A stretch of 64,000 nucleotides of DNA. Source: Neurospora tetraspora (Eukaryota > Ascomycota > Sordariomycetes > Sordariales > Sordariaceae). The DNA lies in assembly GCF_033439725.1 (NCBI RefSeq), contig NW_026944384.1, forward strand, positions 4,092,001 to 4,156,000, read 5' to 3'. The notes beneath the pieces were generated by a model, which had not been told where the DNA came from, searched no databases, and was given only the letters and a program-made list of their open reading frames with translations. Both the position numbers and the translations under genes were made by a program. Shown in pieces: positions 36,722 to 47,373 of this stretch. The stretch's first letter is position 1, and each line of letters starts with the position of its first letter.

Positions 36722-39700
36722 TCAAGTCAACCCAACCCAATACTTCCTCCAAATACTCCCGCTCCTCCTAATATCAAACTTGATCCTATCCCACTCCCCA
36801 CTCTTCCTGCACCTCTCTTCCTCCTCCTTCAACTCCTCTAAAACCCTCCAATCATACACCGAAATATGTCTCGGCTCGCCATTTCGATGGCGTAGGCCCG
36901 CGTCCCTAACGCTTTGGAGAAATACCTTGTTTGCCTCCTTTCTTTTGGGGTCGACGAGTATGATCTTCTTTTTGCGCTTAGTTCCACTGGGAGTGCAAGA
37001 GGGGGTGGGTGTTGGTGCTGAGCTGTTGACCATAATGGCGTCTGTGGTGGTGGTTGATGCTGGCGTGCCTGTAGGGGGAGTAAGTTGCTCTGCTGCTGCC
37101 CACTCCTTGGGATCGCGCGCGAATTCGGTTATCCCGTGGTACCCGAGCAGGTCCTCTGTTACCCAGAGGTAGCCGGCAATGCAGGGGGAGAGCATGAAGG
37201 AGATATTGGCGACTGTGCACGCATCGCCGAGGTAGCGGCACTTGCAAATTCCTGCCAGTGATCCAAGTGCGGTGGGGGAAGAGCCGATGAGAGGTTGGGC
37301 TGTGGATGGGGGCACAGTGAAGGTGAAGTCACTAGTACCAGTGCCCAGTGACATCGAGTGAGGAAGAGAAACCCGTCCCCTGGTAGACGTGCTTCGGCGA
37401 TGCCCCATATCCAGGGTAGTGGGCTGGTACATGGAGTTTGCGCCCATGAGTCGAGGAGGAGCGGCCGAGCGAGGGTTGGCGTTGCGTCGTGGTGAGGTAG
37501 TCTTGACGGCCGTGAGAGGCTCTCGTTGAACAACTGATGAGGCTATGCTCTCTCTGCGGGATGCGGAAACGTCATTCTGGCCTTCTGGGTCGTTGTGTTT
37601 TCTCAGCTTGCTACAGTCATCTTCTAGGTTGGTGGAGGAACTGTGAGGTCGCTTTTCCCCTCTAGCCATCGTTTGAAGTTCGACGGTTGAGCTCTGTGGA
37701 GATTCAACCACTGTGGGCAGAAGACGAGGTTGGTCTTTGGCCTTTGTTGGTGATCTGATAGCGATGGCCACCGAAGTCGAGGTTGTGAAAGAGTCCCTGC
37801 CAACTGAGCGACATCTGAGGGAGGAGGACGGAGACGAAGGTGGTGGAGGGTCCGGGCATGACGATCTGTTCGGTGTCGACGGCGCTTGGCTTGTCGAGAC
37901 GGTGGTTTGGCTTTGGATTTCGACGCCTCTTGTCTTGGGATTAGCCTGTTCCAGACGTCCTATCCACTCCAACAACTCCTGGCTTTCTTTCTCCTCAGGC
38001 CTTGTTGTCTCTTGAATTGCCATTTCTTGCAACTCAGAGAAGGAGAGAACGTCAAAATAAGTTCTGTCGCAATGTATCTTGTTCACCATTGGGAATCTCG
38101 GAGTCCAGAACCCGGTATTGCCCGGTCTATCGAAAGAGAAACACCTGATGTCGAAGACAGGGGGCACAGCAAAGATTGTTGTCGGTGTTTTTCTGCCGTC
38201 GACCCCTTCCTCGATCCTCAACGAAAATGCCTTATTGTCTTTCGGTTCCACGGCGACCGGTTGGATGGCCGGCATAAACGCACGCATTTGCGTTTCGTTA
38301 AGTTCGACCACATTGGTGATAACAAACTTCGGCACTTCTCCGAAGCGCACCACCTCTTCCTTGTTGCCCAGACACGCAATGTAAAAGTGCGTCCACTTGA
38401 TGTTTGGAACGCCGTACGACTTAGCTTTTGTCGGATCATAGCGAGCCCCGACGACAGCAAAGTCGCCGACATCCCCAAACTGTCGGATATACTCCTTCTT
38501 GAGCTTGATCGCAATGCTGCCAGAGTTTCCCCATGACGTACCAAAGTTGAAGTACGTGGTGTCGGGTTTGAGTACCAAACCTTCTCCACGGTTGGTAATA
38601 CACGTTGCAAACGCACGGCGTAGGTCTGATTCTGCAGATGGTCGACTGCAGTCAATGATTTGCCGCTTGATTAACATCGAGCGTCCTTTGACCTCTGTCA
38701 CTATCTCTCGCAGACGTTGGATCCTCTCCGAGTGTTTGACAGCCAAAAGCGACTCGTCATCAACCATGAGAATATCATAGTAGACAATCATCAGATGTTC
38801 CCAGGGGTTTCGTCTACGTCAAGTCAGCAATGATCATCTGAACAAGGATGCGTAGTTGCAGTCTTACTGTGAGTCCTGTTCCGTGCTAAGGAACGCACCA
38901 GACCTGGAGACGTGCTTTCGGATTTTGTAAAAGTCCAATATCTTTTCTTCCTAAACGAGTGGGTTAGTCGCGGAACACCCTTTTCCACGTATTGTGAACA
39001 AACCTTGTCGCTATATACTAGTAGCTCTCCTTCCAAGATGCAACCTTTCTTGAAAGGGCATGACGGCTTGTTTAGGTTAAGTGATTTCCGGATAGAACTG
39101 GTTGGAATTAGTAGTGTTCTCTTGAATATGATAGAGAGATACTCACTCGTGTAGAGCTCTTCGGTCATTTGTGCTGTCCTTTCCACTTTTGGATAATATT
39201 TGTATACAGTCGTAGCCCTTACTGAGGTCGATATGAACCTGGCAATACTCGCCGTCATACTTCTCTTCGCAGCTCATCCTACCGTAGCCCATCTGCAAGC
39301 ATTGCCTAATACTTCTTCCCTTGATCCATGGTTGGCGGCCAACTTTGACACCCAACCTGGGTTTCAGGTATTTGGCAAACTCGTCCCTCCCAGTAACAGT
39401 TCGTTCGTGTCTGTGGCTCGCCAGTATGCGGCCAGCATCCACAAAGTCATCCCGCACTTTTAGTATTAAGGGTAACCGAGGGTGATAGTTGCGATATACG
39501 AGTTGTTGATCGAGAATGACGGGCTGGTAATTTTTCAAGAAAAGCCGCGTGAACCACTTGGCATCTCGAGGGGAGAATATCGTATAGATATCTCCAAGTG
39601 CCTTCTCTCTGCTTACGGGAGTAGAACTGGGAGGTGAGCTGCGCACTGCAGGGGAGCTAAAGTGGCAATGCGAAGCGATGTCATGAAGAAGGTTGTCGAT

Positions 39701-40161
39701 TTCCTCGATAGTGACTGGTCTGATGGGATCAGGGTTGGGCTATTTCAATGTCAGTTCCATATTTTCAACCACCTCACAGCGAATTTGGCGTGTAACATCG
39801 CACTACTCACCGTGTCCCTCAGAATACGCTCAACACATTCGGCGAGATCCATTCCCCATCTAGCATCCGCATGTCTCCCAAGTTCCACCTTTCGGGTCAC
39901 TCCCAGTACCAGCCCCCTTCCAATGGTGCGTTCCAATCTCGGTGGGCCATACCTAAAGACCCTGTCGGTCCTCTTTTCAGGAAACAGAGTGGAAAGGAGT
40001 GCAGTATCGTTGTGGTCGTCGCGGTTGATAAGCGAGCGGTGTTTTGTGAACCAATCCTCGACGATCTTGGCGGTAGTGGTAGTCTTCAACCCAGATCTGG
40101 TGCGCTCGTTGTCGTCTAACGCCTGCAGGAGGTCGCACACATACGAGAAAAGGAAGGGCAT
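36722..40161 (-). CDS. ATP-dependent DNA ligase, fungal LIG4-like paralogue
   Basis: Five exons (40161-39811, 39739-39147, 39097-39004, 38950-38868, 38813-36722) give 1,070 aa. A ligase N-terminal domain (FSYVCDLLQALDDN, LLSTLFPEKRTDRV) is followed by the nucleotidyltransferase. Motif I is KYDGEY (adenylated Lys about 277), then EGELLVYSD, EGLVLKP (about 456) and IKLKKEY (about 479). An OB-fold-like segment follows (VVELNETQMRAFMP). The C-terminal ~450 residues are Ser/Pro-rich and contain a conserved-looking Cys-rich block (CKCRYLGDACTVANI, CIAGYLWVTEDLLGYHGI) instead of obvious tandem BRCT domains. It is therefore probably not canonical LIG4 but a filamentous-fungal ligase family of uncertain role in end joining or repair. 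The DNA-sealing chemistry is inferred from intact motifs. Confidence 0.85.
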
Positions 40162-42543
40162 CGTTGGTGGTAAGCCGGTTCATAGAGAAAGCGCTTCAAA
40201 TAAGTGAAAGCATGCGCCGGCGGCAGAGGGAATTGGCGGCATGCAAAGATGATCGGGAAAGGAATGCACCGCGATCTGTTTTCAAGGAAGGTTTGGGAGG
40301 AGAGTTTGTTGGTTCATGTCCGCGACAAAGAAAACGGTGGTGAAAACAAGATGACATTTATATATGGAATGATAATGCGCGGTGTGGTGTGGAAATGGAA
40401 TCGAAGGAAAGAAAGGTTCGGTCGATATGTCCGTGTGATTCCAGGTTTCAATGGCAACCTCTTGGGTTACAATTGGCCTCACTTGTGTTCCCGTCAGCAC
40501 AGTCACTGCCCCGCGATAACCTCCATCGAGAGGAGAAGGTGTGGAGGGACAGAATAGGCGACCGCGTTAAGGGTTGCAGCCAAGAGTGGGTCCATGGCGC
40601 GTAAACACGTGCGTGATGAATGATACAAATTGTGCAACCTTGAATAATGAAAGTGCTTGTAATGCCCACCTGGACAAAGTGTGGTGCCTTGTCGGTAGTT
40701 GTTCTCTTTGTATGCCTCTTTTTTTTCTCGTCTTTGATTGTCATGGTCATCAATGGCTTTCTTTCATGCTCTGATCCGGACTCACCACATCACCTCCCGC
40801 AAAAAGGTCGCGCACCTTCGAAAAGCAGCCGGCCAGTTGGACTGCTATGCGCTCCTCCGAAGCGGGGGTTGTCCTGGCATCATGTATTGCAAAGGTAGCG
40901 AGGAAGCCGTCAAGGGGTGGGTGTCCACCGTCCAAGTCAGTCCTTTACCTAGCTTGTTTCGTTTGGATATCCGAATATCGACGGGCAATAATCCTGATGA
41001 TCAAATGTGAAACTTTGACCAGAGACTGAGATACAAAGACTTCCATCTGGCCTCGAAGCCTGCTCTAATAGAGACCAAGTCGGCCCAAATCAGTGACCCG
41101 ACAGGCCTTTTCGAAGTGGAAACGGTGAAGGAGTTCGCTGCTGCCATGGAGAAGAGGGGTATTTCCAAATGGTGGGAGCAAGCCATGGGCTTCACGTGAG
41201 GTGTACACAAGGGAATGAATATGAGAGGAGAAGTCTGGAGGTTGGGCTGAAGACCCAGACAACGCCATGAGCCGCCACGGAGGACAATCGGACAGGCCTG
41301 AGACACTTTATGTAGGTGCCATCGCCGCGGATCACGGATGTGAAGATGTGGATGGCAGGACAGCAAGGAGCGGCTCGGCGATAAGCTGAATGGAACGTGG
41401 AAGCACAAGCATCGGAGCCATGCAGTGATGCCGTGGATACAGGGCTGAAGACAAGCAATGGAAAGTGAGGTGCCAATGGTCAAAATGCCGGGTAACATCA
41501 TGTTGCCGTGGTTGATTGATCGATACCTTACGCTGATACGGTAAAGTTGATTTGTTCGCGGCAGGCAAGCAGGCAGAGAGGCAGGGGCCCCGGACGGCAG
41601 CTACAGCCTCTGGGTTACGCTTTCCCTCTGCTGTGAGGTCACACATCCATCCAAATAGCAAAGAAGAGGAAGTATCGATGGCACTTTGACTTTGCTGCCA
41701 TGTGCACAGCGGCACTTCAACCGCGAATCCCGTCATTGTCAGCTTTGAAATCTCGACCTGGGCGGGACAAGAATCCGACCAAATCGGGTCAATCATCCAA
41801 TACCTCGTGATACCATACCGGTTCCGTCTCTGACCCGTACTATCTCTCATCCCGTCACTTTCCAGGACCTCGAATCGCTGTGAGCCGCCCGCTCTAATAA
41901 ACCCTGGAAAACGGAACAAAGCGTATCACCTACTCTGGTTTCCCCCGCGACGCAGGTGTGAGGTCTTCAAGCTGGCTCAATCAAGGTGCGTTGGCGCAGA
42001 TGACAATCCCATCCCCCAGAAAAAGAGGTATTCTTGTGCCGAGCATGTGCGTGTTCCAGGCCTAGAACCCCCCGGCCAGCCCAGCGCCTTTTGCGCCGCT
42101 ACCGCTAGAAGTTCAGACGAGCGCCCCACAGCTAAATCATCCACAATCCGCAACTTTACAGAGATTCTGCCGGCCCTTCAACCCCAAGTCAAAACCCGTC
42201 TCCCACTCCGACAAACTCGACTGCCGCAGCCGTAGCAGGTACGGGAGACGCGAAGAGGGCGAACCCAACTTCTCCTGTCCGTTTGTCGAGAACACAGAAT
42301 GCGCCAGCACCGAAAAAGTACGATCCATCCCACCGACCGACGTCTCTCCGATCAACCCTCCTCCAGTGGTGCGCAGGCCGGCTGACCAGCTTGAAAATGC
42401 AGACAGCCTCGAGACGATTTCCATACCACCCAACATTCATTCCCCGATTATGGGTATGGCCTCAGGGTTTTCTGCGGCTTGGTGACTAGGCGCTGATCGT
42501 TGAACAAAAAAGATCCAGAGAGTCCATAGAGGGAGCAGTCAAG
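40162..42543. other. Divergent intergenic region, ligase / SUMO protease
   Basis: A 2.4-kb gene-free stretch between two divergently transcribed genes. Several frames of up to 195 codons exist on the minus strand near 41332-41919, but they lack domains, overlap others and do not start cleanly. Promoters and long leaders of both flanking genes are expected. No RNA gene or mobile element was recognised. Confidence 0.5.
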
Positions 42544-45500
42544 ATGACAGGGATTCTCGACAAGATGGTAAGATGCAACCGCGATCTTTGCGCTCCGGCT
42601 TCCTCTAATAGTCTCATCAAATAGAAAAGTTTCTGTTGGAAACCTCTCAATACTCTCGAATCATCGCCACAAGCTACAGGTCCGCCCACCAAGAAACAAA
42701 AGACGGGGGCTGAAGAGGGCCGCTCAGTAACGGTTGCAAACGAATATTCGAACAGCCACTTCGCCTTTTCTCCGGAACCTATCGAAGATGCTGGGTCAGA
42801 GTACGCTGCGCGGACAGACCGTACCGGAAGTCATGGTAGCCTGACAGGTCTCATGCCGCAAACAGAGGGCGTTATCGAATTTCGAAATGTCCAGAGAAAC
42901 GGCGAACCCCGTTCTAACAGGCGTCATCGCTCCCGCGGGGGAAGCCAATCTCCCCGGTCAGCTCAAAGATACGGGCGAAGTATCGAACCCGGAAGAGACG
43001 ATATTGACAACTCGGACCGGGACGAACTTGCGGAGAAGAGCCCATGTGTCTCGAGCGGCCCTCTCCTTCCACGATCCAACTCCACAAGGCGCATGGTGGA
43101 TGCAGCTGATTCTGCAATCCTAGGGAGCCCTCAGAAAAGATCAATGGAGATCTCGAAACCAGCTAAGCGTCCACTACGTCACGTTGATCCCGAAGAGGAC
43201 GAGTTGGCCCTTGGAACACTCACCACTTCCCGCAACCCTAGGCGGCCAGCTTCAAGGTCGACCAATAACGGGGGCATTCAAACAACAGAACGGAACAACT
43301 CCCATGACCCTCCTCAAAAAGCGCAGGTTATCGTCCGCCTATACAGTGCCCTCTGTCAGCCAAATCACAGATATATCCAGAGAGAAACCCAGGGATGGTG
43401 CTTTCTAGGCGAGGTCGGAAAGGTCACCAAGGGCGTCAAACAGTTACAGCTGTGCGCATGTTCGGCAGAAGGGGATTTGTTGCCTGGGTCGGACTGGCTC
43501 GCAATCACCCAACGACTTAACACAATCCATCACAATCCGGACTCTCCATATGTAAAAATGACCCAGTCATCGACACCCAAAATTGGGAGACAAATGGTGC
43601 TTCAGTTTTTTAACCCAAGGGAGGCCCAGAAGTTTGTGCAGTGGGTGACGCAAAACTTAAGCCCGAAGGTCTCAGAGATGGAGAGGTACTACAACACATC
43701 CTCGAATCCAATGGTATCATTATGCTAACCTTCAATAGTGCAACACTTCATAAAACGTACGAAACTCTCATGACCGAGCTCAAAAAGGCCACATCCGAGA
43801 GCCCGTCACCGCTCGCAAATTCAAGAGTCACGCGGACCACAGCAGCTCTTGATGTGGAAGGATCCAGGAATATGGCATCGAAACCGGTTGGCCCCGCAGC
43901 ACAGGCAATCGCAGAGTCTCCTACAGCATTAACACGCCGCCGACCCCGTCTTGTGGATCAACTGCTGGCTTCACAGCAAGTCCCTAACGGCCAGTTTGAA
44001 CAGCGGTCTTTTGAAGTTACATCTCCGTTGCAGCGGCCATCAAGAATCCAAAACGATGACACAGTCATGATAGACGCTCCACCGGTCTCGTCTGCCCCGG
44101 TGAGTCGGTGGACAGAAGACCATCCTGAGTGGTCCAAGGATTGGCGGATGCCCTTGGTATTCCATCGGACAACGGTAGACAAAGATGACATCCCACGGCT
44201 GGATGAAGGCCAGTGTTTGAATGACAACCTTCTAGGGTTCGGTCTACGCTATTTGTTCGAAGAATACCCGGAGCGGCATAGCGAGCTGAAGAAGAGGGTG
44301 TATGTGCACAACACCTTTTTCTACGAGAAGCTCAAGCCTGCCAAGTCCAAGGATATCAACTACGATGGTGTCAAAGGATGGACATCGAAGGTGGACCTGC
44401 TTTCTTACGACTACATTATTGTCCCGGTCAATGAGTACTATCACTGGTGGGTGGCTATCATTTGTAACCCCGGCAGATTGGATCCAAACCACCCGCGGCG
44501 CTCTACAGACCCTACCAGTAGTGGTAGGGAGACCAGCAATAGTAACCCCACCGAGGGAAAATCGGATGTTGGAATCGAGAAGTCAGACGATGTTGAAATG
44601 ATAGACATCGATAATGTGCAGTCTAGAGACCAGGGGCAGGAGATCAGAACTAAAGAAACTCGCGAGTCAGCTGACCCAGTCGAAACCGACAGCAACAAGG
44701 CGAACAGGGCAGGGAAAACTGTGGTGGACTTGGTAGCCGACGACACAGACAACGACCTCAGGGAAAAGCTTAACGGAATAACCAAGCCGCCCAAAAAGGA
44801 CCCCTCGGAAGAGACGAAGATCCTTACCCTTGACTCCATGGGTAACAGCCATTACCCAGCAGTGGGAGCACTCAAAAAGTACCTTTTGGCAGAGTTCGAG
44901 GACAAGAGGCAAACGAAGATTAAGGATCTTCCGAAGCAGATCGGAATGAAGGCGGGCAACATCCCAGAGCAGGACAACTTCTCTGATTGTGGTATATATC
45001 TGCTTGCGTATATCCAACAGTTCGTCAAAGACCCAGACCGGTTCGCCCACTGCCTGATGCAGAGAGAAAAACCTGGCTGGGAGTTTGACCCTTCCGAACT
45101 ACGGGAGTATTGGCGCAACACCATCTTTGAGAAGCAAAAGGAACATCAGGCAAAGCATGATGAGGAGAAGAAGAGAAAGAAGGAAGAAGCTGCTAGACGC
45201 AAGGCTGCTAGCTCAACTCCCTCCGACACAGTGATGAGTGCTACAGAGAGCCAGACTCCGGGACGCAATGGTTTGTCCCATGATTCTGCAGCCGACAACG
45301 TTTCTTCCGCACCTCAATTTGCTAAACCGCCAGTCGTTTCTCGGAACGTACCTGCTCCTGCCCCAAAGCCAACAACTGCCCTCAAGTCACCATCATCGTA
45401 CGGGGCCTCTCCAACGACCGGGACAGTTATCAACCCTGCTGCTGTGGCTGCCGGGAGAGGTGTTTCTAGGGGCAATATGTCAGATTCGCTCACACCCATT

Positions 45501-46457
45501 CCACGACCGTCTACTCGGCCTCAGAAAACGGCTGACAACGTTGTTGTTGACCTGGAACGGGACGAATCTGAACCCGAGGACGAGGTCCCTCACCTTTTGC
45601 CAGACAGTTCTTTGCCTGGCGAGATCCATCGGTCTAGAAGCAAGGACCACGAGCACTCTCCCAGACAGCGTGTCTCTTCGCGGACACCTAGGCAGAGCCC
45701 CGAGGTCAAATTTATACCTAGGCTGCCCGACTCTTCTCCGGCGTCTGATAGGCGGACTTCGGGCATTGCTCAGGAGATAAGCCCCCAAACGTTCTACTCC
45801 AACGTCCCGCAGAGGCCACAGTCGCCGAAGCTACAGTCGCTGAAGCCACAGTCGCCGAGGCCGCAATCACCCTTGGTAGAACGACGGAAGCGGAAGCCGT
45901 CACCAGCGCGCAAGGCAAAGGCATCATCACCCGCACGTAAGACGGCGCCTTCACCTGAGCCTAAAGTGCATCCCCCCGTGTCGATCGAGATTTTCGATCC
46001 ACCTACCCCTGAAGTCCAAAAACCGGCGACGACTACCAGCAAAGCCAAAACCGAGAAGAGGGACAGCCACAAAGTTGCCAGCAAGGAGGACAACAATCAC
46101 GTCAACAACATTAACAAGACCACCTACGGCAAAAGCGACAAACATACCCGTCAGAAGTCCAAGATACCTAGGAGAATCGTGGACACCACAGGTGGAAGCG
46201 GAAGTGGGAGTGGGAAAAGTCGCCGTGTAGAACAACAGCAACAACAACAGCAACAACCTCCCACGAAGTCTAAGCATAAGGCAGTCGAGACCAAGGCCGA
46301 GGAAATCCGCTCACCCTCTCCGGCGCGCGTCGTGTCTGACATTGTCGTGTCTGACATTGTCGTGTCTGACATTGTCGTGTCTGACATTGTCGTGTCTGAC
46401 ATTCCTGCGGTGCAAAGCGCGGAGATGACTCCTATTGACTTGACTGATGAGAACTGA
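42544..46457 (+). CDS. ULP2: Ulp2-type SUMO (Ulp1/C48) cysteine protease
   Basis: Three exons (42544-42567, 42625-43685, 43739-46457) give 1,267 aa. The first exon holds eight codons (MTGILDKM), and the 53-nt second intron contains GCTAAC. A conserved fungal N-terminal domain lies at about 240-357, and the C48 peptidase at about 485-800. The catalytic residues are visible: His in YYHWWVAII (about 597), Asp in LTLDSMG (about 727), Gln and Cys in PEQDNFSDCGIY (about 772 and 779). An acidic insertion of ~120 residues splits the catalytic domain between His and Asp, as in Ulp2/SENP6-7. The tail (800-1267) is basic, SP-rich and disordered. It carries SUMO-interacting-motif-like segments and ends PIDLTDEN. 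Ulp2 trims poly-SUMO chains in the nucleus. The catalytic set is intact. Confidence 0.9.
46231..46260 (+). repeat. CAR repeat encoding poly-Gln
   Basis: A CAA/CAG run encodes eight glutamines in the disordered tail of the SUMO protease, just upstream of the VSDIV array. It is short and length-variable by nature. Confidence 0.8.
46332..46403 (+). repeat. 15-bp minisatellite encoding VSDIV repeats
   Basis: Four exact copies of GTGTCTGACATTGTC plus one 12-base partial copy encode VSDIV in tandem near the C terminus of the SUMO protease. Copies are identical, so the expansion is recent. The unit is three codons-compatible, so copy number can vary without a frameshift. Confidence 0.95.
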
Positions 46458-47373
46458 GAGGAGTGGGTGGAACTGGCATGACTGGGACTGGAACATGTTG
46501 ATGGCTGGCCTCTACCTAGACTTGTGGTCATGTTGAGACGGGGACAATGGAGACAGAGAGAGAGAGCGTTGGAGTTGTACACGGTTGGTTGTTGTATGGT
46601 TTTTGTAAACATTTTCACGCATATTACAATGCGCTTTTGCATTGCATGGTTTGGCGTCCCAATGGCTGTTAGTTATGGCATGGCTGGTGGTATGTTTGCG
46701 TTGTCTTCATGAGGCTTGCCTGTTGCTTGACAGAGTGTCTAGGAAGTTCGGAGTTAGAACTGCCAAGCTCTTGTTTGTACATTATTATCGTCTCCCACGC
46801 TCTCACCCAGGCCAGTGACCGTGTTCAAGTCCGTCCATCAAGGACCTGCGGAGGAGTACCGAGTGGAGGCGGTGTATCTAGGTTTCAAGCTAGATAGATG
46901 ATGAAGTATCAAATGCCAAAGAAGGAGAGTAGTAGCGTAGCGTAGTCTAGTCGACCTAACCACCAGTCGATCCGTGCTCTGTTGGTATCATGATATATGT
47001 TTCCACAGAGAGAAAAATATCAACAAGTTTACCAAGAGACAGACAGCATGAATGTGTGCACCGCAACACCAGAAGAAACCTTGCCGGGATGAAGTTTTGA
47101 CAATAAACTTTTTTAAACTCCCTTCAAATGCAATGAGGCTACATAGTAAAGCTATGTGGTGTGTGTGGTATGTACAATACATGCTTCTTCTCCTTCTTCT
47201 TCTTCTTCTTCTTCTTCTTGTTCTTCTCTTTCTCTATAGCTAGCTTGGCTGCCGCAAATGCGATACAATGTCCAATGCAGGTGGTAATTCAACAGATGAC
47301 GATTATTGACTCTTTTCTTGCTCTTCTTCTTGAATGGTATGTATGGTGCGTCTCCTTTTCAACAACGCTTCTT
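46458..47373. other. Convergent 3' spacer, ULP2 / RRP9
   Basis: This 0.9-kb spacer carries the 3' ends of two convergent genes. The notable element is a CTT microsatellite at about 47183-47220. Short frames are not supported. Confidence 0.6.
47183..47220. repeat. (CTT)n microsatellite
   Basis: About ten CTT units with minor interruptions lie in the 3' region downstream of RRP9. On the RRP9 strand this reads as a GAA repeat in the probable 3' UTR. Confidence 0.85.

Noticed and set aside
41332-41919. 195-codon minus-strand frame between ligase and SUMO protease
   Set aside because: No recognisable motif, competing overlapping frames and no conserved start or splice context.
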